Positions 19,601 to 30,038 of a stretch of 64,000 bases of DNA are shown here, one piece after another. This stretch comes from Amnibacterium setariae. GTDB taxonomy: Bacteria; Actinomycetota; Actinomycetes; Actinomycetales; Microbacteriaceae. The stretch is taken from the NCBI RefSeq assembly GCF_003581425.1, contig NZ_QXTG01000001.1, positions 496,001 through 560,000 of the forward strand. Reading direction: 5' to 3'. Both the position numbers and the translations under genes were made by a program. The first letter of the stretch is position 1; the number at the start of each line of letters is the position of its first letter. The notes beneath the pieces were generated by a model. It had not been told where the DNA came from. It did not search any database and worked only from the letters and a program-made list of their open reading frames with translations.

Positions 19601-20473
19601 ATGGACGGGGCCGAGCAGCCGGGGAGCGTGCGCGTGCGGCTCGACCTCGCCTACGACGGCACCGACTTCGCCGGCTGGGCGGCCCAGCCCGGGCTGCGCA
19701 CGGTGCAGGGCGAGCTCGAGCGGGCGCTCGCCGTCGCGGTCGGCCGGGCGGAGGGGGACCCGCCGCGGCTCGTCGTGGCCGGCCGCACCGACGCCGGGGT
19801 CCACGCGACCGGGCAGGTCGCCCACGTGGACCTCGCCCCGGCGCAGCTCGACGCCCTCACCCGACGCCACGGCGGCCACGGGGACGTGGCCGCGATCGCC
19901 GGCCGGCTGACGGGGCTGCTGAACGACGCCGGCGACGTCGTCGTGCACGCCGCGGCCCTCGCGCCGGAGGGCTTCGACGCCCGCTTCTCCGCGGTGTTCC
20001 GCCGCTACCGGTACCGGATCGCGGACCGGCCGGCGGCCCGGGACCCGCTCGAGCGCCGCCGCACGATGCTGCACCCCCGGCCGCTCGACGAGCAGCGCAT
20101 GCGCGCCGCCGCCGCCGGGGTGCTCGGCCTGCACGACTTCGCCGCCTACTGCCGCCCGCGGCCGGGTGCGACGACCATCCGCGAGCTGCAGGCGCTCGAC
20201 TGGACCCGCGACGAGCAGGGCGTGCTCGTCGCGGAGGTCCGGGCGGACGCGTTCTGCCACAGCATGGTCCGCGCGCTCGTCGGGGCCAGCGTCGCGGTCG
20301 GGGTCGGTCGTCTCGAGCCCGCACGCATGGCCGCGCTGCTGTCGGCGGGGCAGCGGGCGAACGAGTTCGCGGTCGCCCCGGCGCACGGCCTCGTGCTCGT
20401 CGAGGTGGGCTACCCCGAGGGCGAGGCCCTGGCCGCGCAGGCCGAGCGCGCCCGCGCCCGCCGCACCCTCTGA
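19601..20473 (+). CDS. truA: tRNA pseudouridine(38-40) synthase
   Basis: 290 aa. After an 11-residue lead the family start [31 protein letters not shown] is seen. The catalytic aspartate is D64 in [22 protein letters not shown] and the [17 protein letters not shown] block near the C-terminus are also conserved. It makes pseudouridine in the anticodon stem-loop of many tRNAs. The order rplQ-truA-rplM-rpsI is ancestral; here three genes are inserted between rplQ and truA. Confidence 0.96.
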   Translation: MDGAEQPGSVRVRLDLAYDGTDFAGWAAQPGLRTVQGELERALAVAVGRAEGDPPRLVVAGRTDAGVHATGQVAHVDLAPAQLDALTRRHGGHGDVAAIAGRLTGLLNDAGDVVVHAAALAPEGFDARFSAVFRRYRYRIADRPAARDPLERRRTMLHPRPLDEQRMRAAAAGVLGLHDFAAYCRPRPGATTIRELQALDWTRDEQGVLVAEVRADAFCHSMVRALVGASVAVGVGRLEPARMAALLSAGQRANEFAVAPAHGLVLVEVGYPEGEALAAQAERARARRTL

Positions 20474-20527
20474 CGCCGCCTCCCGCGCCCGTGACCGGCC
20501 CTGGTCGCAGCAGGCCCTGATGTCGGG

Positions 20528-20533
20528 TAGCAT
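20528..20533 (+). promoter_or_regulatory. Candidate -10 box for rplM-rpsI
   Basis: TAGCAT lies about 128 bases upstream of the rplM start; no convincing -35 is seen. It would give a moderately long untranslated leader for rplM. Confidence 0.35.
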
Positions 20534-20660
20534 CGATCGGCCCTGCGGGAACGCTCCCGCTCGGCTTCGAGCCCTCCACCGCTCGTTCCGGCTCCTCGGG
20601 AGTCATGGAACCGGCATCGGAGCGGGATCCACGACCACCTCGAACAGAAAGCGTGACACC

Positions 20661-21107
20661 GTGACGCGCACCTACAGCCCCAAGGCGAGCGAGATCACCC
20701 ACGACTGGGTCGTCATCGACGCCACCGACATCGTGCTGGGCCGGCTCGCGAGCCACGCCGCGGCGCTCCTCCGCGGCAAGCACAAGCCGACCTTCGCCCC
20801 GCACCTCGACTCCGGCGACTTCGTCATCATCGTGAACGCCGACAAGGTCGTGCTGACCGGGTCGAAGAACGAGAAGAAGATGGCCTACCGCCACTCGGGC
20901 TACCCGGGCGGCCTGAAGGCCACGAGCTACTCCGAGCTGCTCGAGAAGCAGCCCGCGCGCACGGTCGAGAAGGCCATCCGCGGCATGCTGCCGAAGAACT
21001 CCCTCGGCCGCGCGCAGATCAAGAAGCTGAAGGTCTACGCGGGCGCCGGGCACCCGCACGCGGCCCAGCAGCCCACGCCCTACACCCTGACCCAGGTCGC
21101 CCAGTAG
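20661..21107 (+). CDS. rplM: 50S ribosomal protein L13
   Basis: 148 aa with a GTG start ([31 protein letters not shown]). Conserved blocks are [41 protein letters not shown] and [22 protein letters not shown]. It is an early 50S assembly protein. The gap of 187 bases to truA holds a TAGCAT box and a GC-rich leader. rpsI follows after 26 bases. Confidence 0.97.
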   Translation: MTRTYSPKASEITHDWVVIDATDIVLGRLASHAAALLRGKHKPTFAPHLDSGDFVIIVNADKVVLTGSKNEKKMAYRHSGYPGGLKATSYSELLEKQPARTVEKAIRGMLPKNSLGRAQIKKLKVYAGAGHPHAAQQPTPYTLTQVAQ

Positions 21108-21133
21108 GCACCGGAAGAGAACGAGCACGAGAC

Positions 21134-21616
21134 ATGGCACGCATCGCAGACTCCATCGACACCCCGGCGACCTTCAGCACCTCCTCCGAGCCTGAGGCCG
21201 CCCCTGCCGTCGAGCGCCCGCCGCTCACCGTCCCCGGCGCGGCCGTCGGCCGCCGCAAGCAGGCGATCGCCCGCGTCCGGCTCGTGCCGGGCTCCGGCAC
21301 GATCACGGTCAACGGCCGCACGTTCGAGGACTACTTCCCGAACAAGCTGCACCAGCAGCTGATCAACGACCCCTTCACGATCCTGCAGCTCTCGGGCGCG
21401 TACGACGTCATCGCGAAGATCTCCGGCGGCGGCCCCTCGGGCCAGGCCGGTGCGCTCCGCCTCGGCATCGCGCGCTCGCTGAACCAGATCGACGAGGAGA
21501 ACAACCGGGCGGGCCTCAAGAAGGCCGGCTTCCTGAGCCGCGACGCGCGGGTCAAGGAGCGCAAGAAGGCCGGTCTGAAGAAGGCGCGCAAGGCGCCGCA
21601 GTTCTCCAAGCGCTGA
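21134..21616 (+). CDS. rpsI: 30S ribosomal protein S9 with N-terminal extension
   Basis: 160 aa. The first 35 residues are a Thr/Ser/Ala/Pro-rich extension; the S9 core begins at [26 protein letters not shown] and ends with the invariant [13 protein letters not shown], whose C-terminal arginine reaches P-site tRNA. Extended S9 is common in actinobacteria. glmM starts 23 bases downstream. Confidence 0.97.
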   Translation: MARIADSIDTPATFSTSSEPEAAPAVERPPLTVPGAAVGRRKQAIARVRLVPGSGTITVNGRTFEDYFPNKLHQQLINDPFTILQLSGAYDVIAKISGGGPSGQAGALRLGIARSLNQIDEENNRAGLKKAGFLSRDARVKERKKAGLKKARKAPQFSKR

Positions 21617-21639
21617 TCGGCGCGCGGCACCACCGCGAC

Positions 21640-22995
21640 ATGCCCAGGCTCTTCGGCACGGACGGCGTGCGCGGGCTCGCGAACCGCGACGTCACGGCCG
21701 CCCTGACCCTGTCGCTCGCGCAGGCCACCGCGCACGTGCTCGGCGACGGACCCCGGTCGGAAGGCCGGCGTCCGCTCGCCGTGCTCGCGCGCGACCCCCG
21801 CATCTCCGGCGAGTTCATCTCGTCGGCGGTCGCGGCGGGCCTCGCGGGCTCGGGCGTGGACGTGCTGGACGCGGGCGTCATCCCGACGCCCGCGGCCGCG
21901 TTCCTGATCGCGGACATCGGCGCCGACTTCGGCGTCGTGATCTCGGCGTCGCACAACCCGGCGCCGGACAACGGCATCAAGGTGCTCGGCGCGGGCGGCG
22001 CGAAGCTGACCGACGAGGTCGAGGACCGCATCGAGGCCGCGATGGCCGAGCCGCCGCTCGCGCCCGTCGGCGCCGAGGTCGGGCGCATCGACCGGTTCGC
22101 GGACGCCGAGGACCGCTACGTGGTCCACCTGCTCGGCGCCCTGCCGCACCGCCTCGACGGCTTGAAGATCGTGCTCGACTGCGCGAACGGGGCCGCCGCC
22201 GGCGTCTCGCCCGAAGTCTTCACCGACGCGGGCGCCGAGGTGATCGTCATCGGCAACGACCCGGACGGCGTGAACATCAACGACGGCGTCGGTTCGACCC
22301 ACCTGGGCCCGCTGCAGGCCGCGGTGCTCGAGCACGGCGCGGACGCGGGCATCGCGCACGACGGCGACGCGGACCGCTGCCTCGCGGTCGACGCCGACGG
22401 CCGGGTCGTCGACGGCGACCAGATCATGGCCGTGCTCGCGATCGCCATGAAGTCCCGCGGCGTCCTGCACGGCGACACCCTCGTGGCGACGGTGATGAGC
22501 AACCTCGGCCTGCGTCGCGCGATGCAGCGCGAGGGCATCCAGGTCGTCGAGACGAAGGTCGGCGACCGCTACGTGCTCGAGGCGCTCGGCCGGGGCGGCT
22601 ACTCGCTCGGCGGCGAGCAGTCCGGCCACGTGATCCTGACCGCGCACGCGACGACCGGCGACGGGCTGCTCACGGGGCTCTCGCTCATGGCGGAGGTGGC
22701 CCGGACCGGGAAGCCGCTATCCGAGCTCGCCGCCGCCGTCACGATCCTCCCGCAGGTCATGCTGAACGTGCGGGGCGTCGACCGCTCCCGCACCGACGAC
22801 CCCGGGCTGCTCGCCGCGATCGCGGACGCCGAGCAGCGCCTCGGCGACTCCGGCCGGGTGCTGCTGCGCCCCTCGGGCACCGAGCCGGTCGTCCGCGTCA
22901 TGGTCGAGGCGGCGGACCACGAGACCGCCGCGGCCGTCGCCGACGACCTCGCCGCCGTGGTGCGCGAGCGCCTCGCGCTGCCGACCCCCGCATGA
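21640..22995 (+). CDS. glmM: Phosphoglucosamine mutase
   Basis: 451 aa. It starts [17 protein letters not shown] and has the phosphoserine loop [14 protein letters not shown] with the active serine at 104, the metal loop [13 protein letters not shown], the sugar loop GGEQSGH, and the phosphate-binding [14 protein letters not shown]. It converts glucosamine-6-P to glucosamine-1-P for UDP-GlcNAc and peptidoglycan, one step after GlmS encoded 1.5 kb downstream. It overlaps the next membrane-protein gene by four bases. Confidence 0.97.
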   Translation: MPRLFGTDGVRGLANRDVTAALTLSLAQATAHVLGDGPRSEGRRPLAVLARDPRISGEFISSAVAAGLAGSGVDVLDAGVIPTPAAAFLIADIGADFGVVISASHNPAPDNGIKVLGAGGAKLTDEVEDRIEAAMAEPPLAPVGAEVGRIDRFADAEDRYVVHLLGALPHRLDGLKIVLDCANGAAAGVSPEVFTDAGAEVIVIGNDPDGVNINDGVGSTHLGPLQAAVLEHGADAGIAHDGDADRCLAVDADGRVVDGDQIMAVLAIAMKSRGVLHGDTLVATVMSNLGLRRAMQREGIQVVETKVGDRYVLEALGRGGYSLGGEQSGHVILTAHATTGDGLLTGLSLMAEVARTGKPLSELAAAVTILPQVMLNVRGVDRSRTDDPGLLAAIADAEQRLGDSGRVLLRPSGTEPVVRVMVEAADHETAAAVADDLAAVVRERLALPTPA

Positions 22996-23459
22996 GCCGG
23001 GTCGCCCCGCCGCCCGATCCCGAGGTGCAGCGCCGCGGGATCCGCCGCCTCGCGCTGATCGGCGCGGTGCTCTGCCTGCCGCTCGTCGTGTCCGGCTTCT
23101 TCGTGCTGCCGTCCGGCTGGGACGTCGTGCTGCTGGTGCTGCCGTTCGTCTACGTCGCGGGCGTGCTCGTGCTCGCCGTCGCGGCGACACGGGCCTGGCG
23201 GCTCCGCTCGGACCGGCTGCTCCCGGTCGCCGCGGCCGGCATCGGCGCGATCGTGGTGGCGACGGTGCTGTTCTCCGTCTGGCCGCCTGACCGGGCGCAG
23301 ATCGCGCTGGAGCCCGGCCGCGTGCTCGCGCCGATCGGCCGCGCCCTCCACCTCGCGTACCTGTACCTGCTGGTCGGGGCGCTGTGGCAGTTCGGGCTGT
23401 TCCTGATCATCGGCGCCGTCGGCGCGGCGCTGACCCGGTGGCGCTCCCGCTCGGTCTGA
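22992..23459 (+). CDS. Small membrane protein of unknown function
   Basis: 155 aa, starting at the ATG that overlaps the glmM stop (ATGA). About four hydrophobic helices are visible (around residues 15-33, 38-58, 75-95 and 118-145), with Arg-rich cytoplasmic ends. No catalytic motif is recognised. Coupling to glmM is its only functional hint. It converges on coaA; a few tandem CGCTCGGTC-like units cover the junction. Confidence 0.75.
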   Translation: MSRVAPPPDPEVQRRGIRRLALIGAVLCLPLVVSGFFVLPSGWDVVLLVLPFVYVAGVLVLAVAATRAWRLRSDRLLPVAAAGIGAIVVATVLFSVWPPDRAQIALEPGRVLAPIGRALHLAYLYLLVGALWQFGLFLIIGAVGAALTRWRSRSV

Positions 23460-23484
23460 CCCCGCTCGGTCCGATCCCGCGCGG

Positions 23485-24435
23485 TCAGATCTTGCGGAGG
23501 AGCACCGAGCGGACCGCGTGGTCCTCGGCCTTCTTCAGCACGAGCGTCGCGCGGGACCGCGTCGGCAGGATGTTGTCCCGCAGGTTCGGCTCGTTGATCG
23601 ACGTCCAGTAGCCGAGCGCGGTCGTCCGCGCCTCCTCCGGCCCCAGGTCGGCGAAGCGGTGGAAGTACGACTTCGGGCTCGAGAACGCCGCGGTCTGCAG
23701 GCGCTGGAACCGGTGCACGTACCACTCGGCGATGTCCTGCGTCCGCGCGTCGACGTAGACGCCGAAGTCGAACAGGTCGCTCACCGCGAGCCCGTTCCGC
23801 TGCGCCGGCTGCAGCACGTTCAGGCCCTCGACGATCAGGATGTCGGGCCGCCGGACGACGATGTCGGCGTCCGGGAGGATGTCGTACTGCTCGTGCGAGT
23901 AGAACGGCGCGCGGACCTCCTCCGCACCGCTCTTCACGGCGGTGACGAAGCGCAGCAGCGCGCGCCGGTCGTAGGACTCGGGGAAGCCCTTGCGGTCGAG
24001 GATGCCGCGCCGCTCGAGCTCCGCGTTGGAGTGGAGGAAGCCGTCGGTCGGCACGAGCTCGACCTTCGGGGTGTCCTCCCACCGGGCGAGCAGCTCGCGG
24101 AGGAGGCGCGCGACGGTGGACTTGCCGACCGCTACCGAGCCCGCGACGCCGATGACGAACGGGGTCGTCGCGCCGCCGGTGCCGAGGAACGCGCGCGTGG
24201 TCGCGTGCAGCCGGCGGGCGCCGGTGGCGTAGAGGTTGAGGAGGCGGCTGAGCGGCAGGTAGACCTCGCTCACCTCGTGCTCGTCGAGGGGCTCGCCCAG
24301 GCCGGCGAGCCGGTGGAGCTCCTCGGCGGTCAGCGGCTGGGGCACGCCGGCGGCGAGGGCCGCCCACCGCGCGCGCTCGATCTCGATGAACGGGCTCGGG
24401 CCGTGGCCCTGAGCGGCCGCGGTGCGATCCGACAC
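23485..24435 (-). CDS. coaA: Pantothenate kinase, type I
   Basis: 316 aa from a GTG start at 24435. Motifs are [14 protein letters not shown], the P-loop [12 protein letters not shown], the [13 protein letters not shown] region, [16 protein letters not shown], and [26 protein letters not shown]. It phosphorylates pantothenate, the first step to CoA. The GTG is chosen over an ATG 13 codons upstream because a TAGCAT -10 box lies exactly 8 bases before it, as expected for a leaderless mRNA, and because homologues begin near SPF. It is divergent from glmS. Confidence 0.93.
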   Translation of the reverse strand: MSDRTAAAQGHGPSPFIEIERARWAALAAGVPQPLTAEELHRLAGLGEPLDEHEVSEVYLPLSRLLNLYATGARRLHATTRAFLGTGGATTPFVIGVAGSVAVGKSTVARLLRELLARWEDTPKVELVPTDGFLHSNAELERRGILDRKGFPESYDRRALLRFVTAVKSGAEEVRAPFYSHEQYDILPDADIVVRRPDILIVEGLNVLQPAQRNGLAVSDLFDFGVYVDARTQDIAEWYVHRFQRLQTAAFSSPKSYFHRFADLGPEEARTTALGYWTSINEPNLRDNILPTRSRATLVLKKAEDHAVRSVLLRKI

Positions 24436-24443
24436 GACCGTCG

Positions 24444-24449
24444 ATGCTA
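24444..24449 (-). promoter_or_regulatory. -10 box of coaA (leaderless)
   Basis: TAGCAT on the minus strand ends 8 bases before the GTG at 24435, so transcription should start at or next to the start codon. Confidence 0.55.
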
Positions 24450-24514
24450 CTGAGCGCGCCTGCGCGGCCGGCACGGGCGAGCGCGCCCGGCGGCCGGCCG
24501 GCCGTCCCGGCGAT

Positions 24515-24520
24515 TAGCAT
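24515..24520 (+). promoter_or_regulatory. -10 box of glmS (leaderless)
   Basis: TAGCAT ends 7 bases before the ATG at 24528. There is no room for a glmS ribozyme or an RBS between them. Confidence 0.6.
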
Positions 24521-24527
24521 TGCCCGG

Positions 24528-26381
24528 ATGTGCGGGATCGTCGGCTACGTGGGACCCCGGACCGCGATCGACGTGCTCGTCGGCGGTCTGCAGCGGCTGG
24601 AGTACCGGGGCTACGACTCCGCGGGCGTCGCGGTCATCGGTGAGGACGGGTCGCTCGCGACCCACAAGCGCGCGGGGAAGCTCGGCGTGCTGCAGCGCGA
24701 CCTCGAGCGGCAGCCGCTGCCGGCGGCGACGACCGGCATCGGGCACACCCGCTGGGCCACGCACGGCGGCCCGACCGACGCGAACGCGCACCCGCACCTG
24801 GGCGACGACGGGAAGCTCGCCCTCATCCACAACGGGATCATCGAGAACTTCGCGGCGCTGAAGGACGAGCTCGTCGACGAGGGCGCCGTCTTCACGAGCG
24901 AGACCGACACCGAGGTCGCCGCCCTGCTGCTCGGCCGCGAGTACCGCCGCACGGGCGACCTGCTCACGGCGTTCCGCGCGGTCGTCGGCCGCCTCCACGG
25001 CGCCTTCACCCTGCTCGCCGTGCACGAGGACGAGCCCGGCCTGGTCGTCGGCGCCCGCCGCAACTCGCCGCTCGTCGTCGGGCTCGGCGACGGCGAGCAG
25101 TTCCTCGGCTCCGACGTCGCCGCCTTCGTGGAGTACACGCGGCGCGCGCTCGCCATCGGCCAGGACCAGATCGTCGCGATCCGCCCGGAGGGCATCGAGC
25201 TCACGGACTTCGCCGGCCGGCCGGTCGAGGGCGAGGAGTACGAGGTCGCGTGGGACGCGTCCGCCGCCGAGAAGGGCGGCTGGTCGAGCTTCATGGCGAA
25301 GGAGATCAGCGAGGAGCCGGAGGCGCTCGAGCAGACCCTGCTCGGCCGCGTCCACGACGGGCTCGTCGTGCTCGACGAGATCGCCGAGGGCTTCCCCGAC
25401 GACGCCCTCCGCGCGGTGGACCGCATCGTCGTCCTCGGAGCGGGCACGGCCGCGTACTCGGGGCTGCTCGGCAAGTACGCGATCGAGAAGTGGGCGGGCG
25501 TGCCGGTCGAGGTGGAGCTCGCGCACGAGTTCCGCTACCGCGACCCGGTGCTCGGGCCGAACACCCTCGTCGTCTCCATCAGCCAGTCCGGCGAGACGAT
25601 GGACACGCTGATGGCGGTCAAGTACGCGGGCGAGCGCGGCGCCCGCACGCTCTCCATCTGCAACACCCAGGGCGCGACCATCGCCAGGGAGTCCGACGCC
25701 GTGCTCTACACGCGCGCCGGGCCGGAGGTCGCGGTCGCGTCGACGAAGGCGTTCACGGCGCAGGTCGCCGCGCTGTACCTGTTCGGGCTCCACCTCGGCC
25801 GCGTGCGCGGGGTGCTGGCCGACGAGGCCTCCCGCGCGCTGGTCGCCGAGCTGCAGGCGCTGCCCGCGAAGCTGCAGCAGGTGCTCTTGCAGGGCGACGA
25901 GGTGCGGCAGATGGCGCGCCAGATGTCGGACACCCGCAGCGTGCTCTTCCTCGGCCGCCACGTCGGCTACCCGGTGGCGCTCGAGGGCGCGCTGAAGCTG
26001 AAGGAGCTCGCCTACATCCACGCGGAGGGCTTCGCGGCCGGCGAGCTGAAGCACGGCCCGATCGCCCTGATCGAGCCCGGGCAGCGCGTCTTCGTGATCG
26101 TGCCGAGCCCCCGGGACGGGGCGAGCCTGCACCCGAAGGTCGTCTCGAACATCCAGGAGATCCGCGCGCGCGGCGCGCACGTGCTCGCGATCGCGGAGGC
26201 GGGCGACGTCGCCGTGCTGCCGTTCGCCGACGAGGTGCTCCGGATCCCGCTGGCCGGCACGATGTTCGAGCCGCTGCTCGCCGTGGCGCCGCTGCAGCAG
26301 TTCGCGATGGAGCTCGCCGCCGCGAAGGGGCTCGACGTCGACCAGCCCCGCAACCTCGCGAAGTCCGTGACCGTCGAGTGA
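24528..26381 (+). CDS. glmS: Glutamine-fructose-6-phosphate aminotransferase (isomerizing)
   Basis: 617 aa. It starts [11 protein letters not shown], so Cys2 becomes the N-terminal nucleophile of the glutaminase domain; [19 protein letters not shown] is the glutamine-binding region. Two SIS domains follow ([15 protein letters not shown] about residues 345-360), and the protein ends KSVTVE as in the family. It makes glucosamine-6-P, feeding GlmM. The mRNA is probably leaderless. It overlaps acpS by four bases and heads the glmS-acpS-alr-tsaE run. Confidence 0.97.
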   Translation: MCGIVGYVGPRTAIDVLVGGLQRLEYRGYDSAGVAVIGEDGSLATHKRAGKLGVLQRDLERQPLPAATTGIGHTRWATHGGPTDANAHPHLGDDGKLALIHNGIIENFAALKDELVDEGAVFTSETDTEVAALLLGREYRRTGDLLTAFRAVVGRLHGAFTLLAVHEDEPGLVVGARRNSPLVVGLGDGEQFLGSDVAAFVEYTRRALAIGQDQIVAIRPEGIELTDFAGRPVEGEEYEVAWDASAAEKGGWSSFMAKEISEEPEALEQTLLGRVHDGLVVLDEIAEGFPDDALRAVDRIVVLGAGTAAYSGLLGKYAIEKWAGVPVEVELAHEFRYRDPVLGPNTLVVSISQSGETMDTLMAVKYAGERGARTLSICNTQGATIARESDAVLYTRAGPEVAVASTKAFTAQVAALYLFGLHLGRVRGVLADEASRALVAELQALPAKLQQVLLQGDEVRQMARQMSDTRSVLFLGRHVGYPVALEGALKLKELAYIHAEGFAAGELKHGPIALIEPGQRVFVIVPSPRDGASLHPKVVSNIQEIRARGAHVLAIAEAGDVAVLPFADEVLRIPLAGTMFEPLLAVAPLQQFAMELAAAKGLDVDQPRNLAKSVTVE

Positions 26382-26728
26382 TCCTCGGCATCGGGGTCGA
26401 CGTCGTCGACATCGCGCGGTTCGGGCGGTCGCTCGAGCGCACGCCGCCGCTGCGCGACCGGCTCTTCGCGCGCAGCGAGCGCGACCTGCCGCTGTCCTCG
26501 CTCGCCGCGCGCTTCGCGGCGAAGGAGGCGCTGATCAAGGCATCGGGGGACTCCAGCGGCTTCACCTGGCACGACATGGTCGTGAAGAGCGACCCGTCCC
26601 GCCGCCCCCGCCTCGTCACCACCGGCGAGGTCGCGGGCCGGCTCGCGCTGCTCGGCGTCACGGCGACGCACCTGTCGCTCAGCCACGACGCCGGGATCGC
26701 GAGCGCGTTCGTCGTCCTGGAGGGCTGA
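26378..26728 (+). CDS. acpS: Holo-[acyl-carrier-protein] synthase
   Basis: 116 aa, GTG start overlapping the glmS stop (GTGA). [14 protein letters not shown] with metal-ligand D8, and [11 protein letters not shown] with E50, are the AcpS motifs; [15 protein letters not shown] closes the protein. It transfers 4'-phosphopantetheine from CoA to acyl carrier protein. The frame is open far upstream through glmS, but homology starts here. Confidence 0.95.
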   Translation: MILGIGVDVVDIARFGRSLERTPPLRDRLFARSERDLPLSSLAARFAAKEALIKASGDSSGFTWHDMVVKSDPSRRPRLVTTGEVAGRLALLGVTATHLSLSHDAGIASAFVVLEG

Positions 26729-26731
26729 GCG

Positions 26732-27883
26732 GTGCCCGTGCACGCGGTCGAGGACGGCGGCCCGGTGCCGTACGAGCACCGGAGCGCGGCGCCGGTGCGG
26801 GTCGCGCGGATCGACGCGGCGGCGATCGCGGAGAACGTCCGCGTCCTCCGCGCCCGCACCGGCACGCCGGACTTCCTCGCCGTGGTGAAGGCCGACGGCT
26901 ACGGCCACGGCGCCGCGACGGCGGCCGGGGCGGCGCTCGCGGGCGGTGCGACGTGGCTCGGCGTCGCCGACCCGGAGGAGGGCCTCGCCCTCCGCGCGGC
27001 GGGGATCGACGCGCCGCTGCTCGCCTGGATCCTGCACACCGACGCCGACTTCGGCCCGGTCGCGGCCGCGGGCATCGACCTCGGCGTCTCGTCGGAGGCG
27101 CAGGTCGAGCGGGTCGCCGCGACCGCCCCGGGCGCCGCGGTGCAGATCAAGCTCGACACCGGGCTCAGCAGGAACGGCGTCGAGGCCCGGGCGTGGGGCC
27201 GCGTCTTCGAGACGGCGGCCGCGCTCGAGCGCGAGGGGGCGCTGCGGGTGCGCGGCCTGTTCAGCCACCTCGCGAACACCTCGCCCGAGGAGGACGCGCT
27301 CGCCGAGGAGCGCTTCGCGGACGCCGTCCGCCTCGCCCGCGGCGCCGGCCTCGACCCGGCGCTCCTGCACATCTCGAGCACCGCCGCGGCGCTCACGCGC
27401 GACCAGGGCGCCTACTCGATGGTGCGCTGCGGCATCGGCGTCTACGGGGTGTCGCCCTTCGGCGACCCCGAGCGGGTGCCCGAGGGGCTGCGGCCCGCCA
27501 TGACGCTGGCGACGGAGGTCGCGGCGGTGCGCCGCGTCGCCCCGGGGGCCGGTGTCTCCTACGACCACGTCTGGCGCGCGGACGCCGCCACGACGCTCGC
27601 GCTGGTGCCCGTCGGCTACGCCGACGGCGTCCCGCGCGCGGCGTCGAACCGCGCCGCCGTGCTGCTCGGCGGCAAGCGGCGCCCCGTCCGCGGCCGGATC
27701 GCGATGGACCAGTTCCTCGTCGACGTCGGCGACGACGAGGTCCGCGTCGGCGACGAGGTCGTCGTCTTCGGGGACCCCGCGACGGGCGCGCCCTCCGCCG
27801 ACGAATGGGGCGTCTGGGCCGACACGATCGGCTACGAGATCGTCACACGGATCGGGCCGCGGGTGACGCGGGTGCCGGTGTGA
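26732..27883 (+). CDS. alr: Alanine racemase
   Basis: 383 aa with a GTG start 3 bases after acpS. The PLP lysine is K53 in VVKADGYGHGA; the second catalytic residue is the Tyr in GAGVSYDHVWRA (about residue 273). IDLGVSSEAQ, the IKLDTGLSRNGV block and RGRIAMDQFLVDVG fit the family. It makes D-alanine for peptidoglycan. It overlaps tsaE by four bases. Confidence 0.96.
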   Translation: MPVHAVEDGGPVPYEHRSAAPVRVARIDAAAIAENVRVLRARTGTPDFLAVVKADGYGHGAATAAGAALAGGATWLGVADPEEGLALRAAGIDAPLLAWILHTDADFGPVAAAGIDLGVSSEAQVERVAATAPGAAVQIKLDTGLSRNGVEARAWGRVFETAAALEREGALRVRGLFSHLANTSPEEDALAEERFADAVRLARGAGLDPALLHISSTAAALTRDQGAYSMVRCGIGVYGVSPFGDPERVPEGLRPAMTLATEVAAVRRVAPGAGVSYDHVWRADAATTLALVPVGYADGVPRAASNRAAVLLGGKRRPVRGRIAMDQFLVDVGDDEVRVGDEVVVFGDPATGAPSADEWGVWADTIGYEIVTRIGPRVTRVPV

Positions 27884-28341
27884 CGCTGCGCATCGACGTC
27901 CCCGACGCCGACGCGATGCACGGGTTCGGCGTGCGGCTCGGGCGGGCGCTGCGGGCCGGCGACCTCGTCGTCCTGACCGGACCGCTCGGTGCGGGCAAGA
28001 CGACGCTGACCCGCGGTATCGGCGAGGGCCTCGGCGTGCGAGGCCCCGTCAGCAGCCCCACGTTCGTGCTCGCGAGGACCCACCCGTCGCTCGTCGACGG
28101 GCCGCCGCTCGTGCACGTGGACGCCTACCGGCTCGGGTCGCCGGCGGAGCTCGACGACCTCGACCTCGACCTCGAGCGCTCCGCCGTCGTCGTGGAGTGG
28201 GGCGCCGGCATGGTCGACGGGATGGCCGAGTCCGTGCTCGAGGTGCGGATCGACCGGCGCGACGACGACACCCGGCACGTCGAGCTCGAGGGCACCGGCC
28301 CGCGGTGGGTCGACGATCAGCAGGTGCTCGCGCCGCGCTGA
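27880..28341 (+). CDS. tsaE: tRNA t6A synthesis ATPase TsaE
   Basis: 153 aa, GTG start overlapping the alr stop. The Walker A GPLGAGKTT is at residues 34-42, followed by SSPTFVLA, the VDAYRL aspartate and VVVEWGAGM. It is the ATPase that resets the TsaB-TsaD complex in t6A37 synthesis. Its last 25 bases overlap the end of the convergent LysM gene. tsaB lies 630 bases further on, separated by that gene. Confidence 0.95.
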   Translation: MTLRIDVPDADAMHGFGVRLGRALRAGDLVVLTGPLGAGKTTLTRGIGEGLGVRGPVSSPTFVLARTHPSLVDGPPLVHVDAYRLGSPAELDDLDLDLERSAVVVEWGAGMVDGMAESVLEVRIDRRDDDTRHVELEGTGPRWVDDQQVLAPR

Positions 28342-28928
28342 GCGGTCGCGTCCCCCGTCCGCTGCAGCACCAGCACCTGGCCGCCGGGCAGCCGGGCCGG
28401 GTCGAAGCCGTAGGGCAGCGCCGCGAGCACGTCCGCGGCGCAGAGCCCGAACCGCGTCGCGACGGCCGGCGCCGTGTCGCCCCGCCTCGTCGTGTACCGG
28501 ACGCTCGAGCCGGAAGTCGCCACCGTCCCGCGGGCGCCGGCGCGGGCGCCGCCGTCGACCGGGGCCGGCCCGCCCAGCACGTCGTCGGGAGCGGGCGGCG
28601 CCCCGGCGAACCCCGCCACCGCGCTCGGCGTCGCCGAGGGCGTCGGCTCCGCGGTCGACGCGACCCTGCCGACGGCGAGGGCCGAAGCGCCGAGCACGAC
28701 GGCCAGCGCGCCGATCGCGACCGCCGCGAACGTGCCTCGACCGCGCCGCGGCGGCACGGCGACGGCGGACGCGTCCGGCGAGGTCCCGGACCCGGGTCCG
28801 GACCCGGCAGCAGGGTCCGGGTCCGCCGCCGGCGCCGCGACGCCGAGGTAGGCGTCGAGGTCCTCGGAGGACGCGCCGGGCCGGTAGAGCCGCCGGCGGA
28901 GGTCCTCGTCGTCCTGCGCGCCCGTCAC
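28317..28928 (-). CDS. Single-pass LysM-domain protein
   Basis: 203 aa from a GTG start. Residues 1-63 are cytoplasmic and rich in Ala, Pro and Asp; a transmembrane helix follows (about 66-87, FAAVAIGALAVVLGASALAVG); then a Pro/Ala/Gly linker and a LysM-like domain at about 150-195 (VRYTTRRGDTAPAVATRFGLCAADVLAALPYG). LysM domains bind peptidoglycan, so it is probably a wall-anchored membrane protein. The start is chosen because a TAGGCT -10 lies 8 bases before it, mirrored exactly by the tsaB promoter. It overlaps the end of tsaE. Confidence 0.8.
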   Translation of the reverse strand: MTGAQDDEDLRRRLYRPGASSEDLDAYLGVAAPAADPDPAAGSGPGSGTSPDASAVAVPPRRGRGTFAAVAIGALAVVLGASALAVGRVASTAEPTPSATPSAVAGFAGAPPAPDDVLGGPAPVDGGARAGARGTVATSGSSVRYTTRRGDTAPAVATRFGLCAADVLAALPYGFDPARLPGGQVLVLQRTGDATAQRGASTC

Positions 28929-28930
28929 CG

Positions 28931-28969
28931 CAGCACAGCCTACGAGCGCCGCGCTCGTAGGCTGTGCTG
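28931..28969. promoter_or_regulatory. 39-bp perfect palindrome holding two divergent -10 boxes
   Basis: CAGCACAGCCTACGAGCG (28931-28948) and its exact complement (28952-28969) flank CCG, giving 19 pairs around one base. TAGGCT is read on the plus strand at 28958-28963, 8 bases before the tsaB GTG, and on the minus strand at 28942-28937, 8 bases before the LysM GTG. Both genes therefore look leaderless and share one symmetric promoter region. Confidence 0.75.
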
Positions 28970-28971
28970 TC

Positions 28972-29577
28972 GTGCTGCTGGCCATCGACACCTCGGGCGC
29001 GACGTCGGTCGCCGTGGTCGACGACGACGGCGCGCTCGTCGCCTCGCTGCTGGACGAGGACGTCCGGGCGCACGCCGAGCACATCGGCCCGCTGCTCGAG
29101 ACCGTGCTCGAGCGCGCGGGCCGGCCGCACGTGGACGCGGTCGCGTACGGCGTCGGGCCCGGCCCCTTCACCGGCCTCCGTGTGGGGATGGCCGCCGCGC
29201 GCACGGCCGCGCTCGTGCTCGGGGCGATCGAGCTGCCGGTCCTGAGCCACGACGCGGTCGCCCTCGAGGCGCTCCGGCGGGGGATGCGGCCCGCCTTCGC
29301 GGTCGTCGCCGACGCGAAGCGCCGCGAGCGCTTCGCCACCGTCTACCGGGGCCTCGACGCCGCCGGCATGCCGGCCAGGGACGGGGAGCCGGCGGTCGGG
29401 CCCGAGACGGACCTGCCCCGCGTGCCGCACGTGATCGGCGCGGTGGACGCCGGGCTGCTCGGCGTCGTGGCGGCGCTGCGCCGCGCGCACGGCGTGCCGC
29501 CGGAGGCGCCGGACGCCCGCTACCTCCGCAGCCCCGACGTGACGATCGCCACCGTCCGCAAGTCGGTGCTCGGGTGA
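28972..29577 (+). CDS. tsaB: tRNA t6A synthesis protein TsaB
   Basis: 201 aa with a GTG start ([20 protein letters not shown]). The [49 protein letters not shown] block is the TsaB signature (HSK-Hsp70-actin fold, no metal site). It is the scaffold partner of TsaD. It is separated from tsaE by the convergent LysM gene and starts from the shared palindromic promoter. It overlaps rimI by four bases. Confidence 0.94.
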   Translation: MLLAIDTSGATSVAVVDDDGALVASLLDEDVRAHAEHIGPLLETVLERAGRPHVDAVAYGVGPGPFTGLRVGMAAARTAALVLGAIELPVLSHDAVALEALRRGMRPAFAVVADAKRRERFATVYRGLDAAGMPARDGEPAVGPETDLPRVPHVIGAVDAGLLGVVAALRRAHGVPPEAPDARYLRSPDVTIATVRKSVLG

Positions 29578-30038
29578 CGGCGCCCGTGCGGCCGGCGACC
29601 CTCGACGACCTCGACGCGGTCATGGCGATCGAGCGCGACAGCTTCCCGACGGACGCCTGGTCGGAACCCGCGATGCGCGAGACCTTCGCGGCGGGGGACG
29701 CGTTCGTCGCGGAGGACGAGCGCGGCGTCGTGGGCTACGCGGCGGTGCTCGCGCCCCGCGGCAGCGGCGACGCCGACGTGCTGACCATCGCCGTCGACGC
29801 GTCCGCGCGCGGCGAGGGGACCGGCGCGGCGCTGCTCGACCGGCTGGTCGCGCTCGCCGCGGCGCGCGGCGCCCGCCGGGTGTTCCTCGAGGTGCGGGCG
29901 GACAACCCGGTCGCCCAGCACCTCTACGCGACGAGGGGCTTCGCGGCGGTCGGCCGCCGGCCCCGCTACTACCAGCCGGACGGGGTGGACGCGATCGTGA
30001 TGCGCCTGGAACTGGCCCGCGAGGGGGCCGCGGCGTGA
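29574..30038 (+). CDS. rimI: Ribosomal-protein-alanine N-acetyltransferase-like GNAT
   Basis: 154 aa, GTG start overlapping the tsaB stop. GNAT features are [42 protein letters not shown] (acetyl-CoA binding R/Q-x-x-G-x-G/A, here RGEGTGA) and [40 protein letters not shown]. The position between tsaB and tsaD is the conserved place for RimI. Its target (S18 in E. coli) is inferred. Confidence 0.9.
   Translation: MTAPVRPATLDDLDAVMAIERDSFPTDAWSEPAMRETFAAGDAFVAEDERGVVGYAAVLAPRGSGDADVLTIAVDASARGEGTGAALLDRLVALAAARGARRVFLEVRADNPVAQHLYATRGFAAVGRRPRYYQPDGVDAIVMRLELAREGAAA

Noticed and set aside
23450-23490. Tandem 15-bp CGCTCGGTC-like units as a regulatory array
   Set aside because: Only three loose copies at a convergent gene junction; probably a weak terminator or chance.
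24450-24527. glmS ribozyme upstream of glmS
   Set aside because: The -10 box is 7 bases before the ATG, leaving no transcribed leader; the ribozyme core is not seen.
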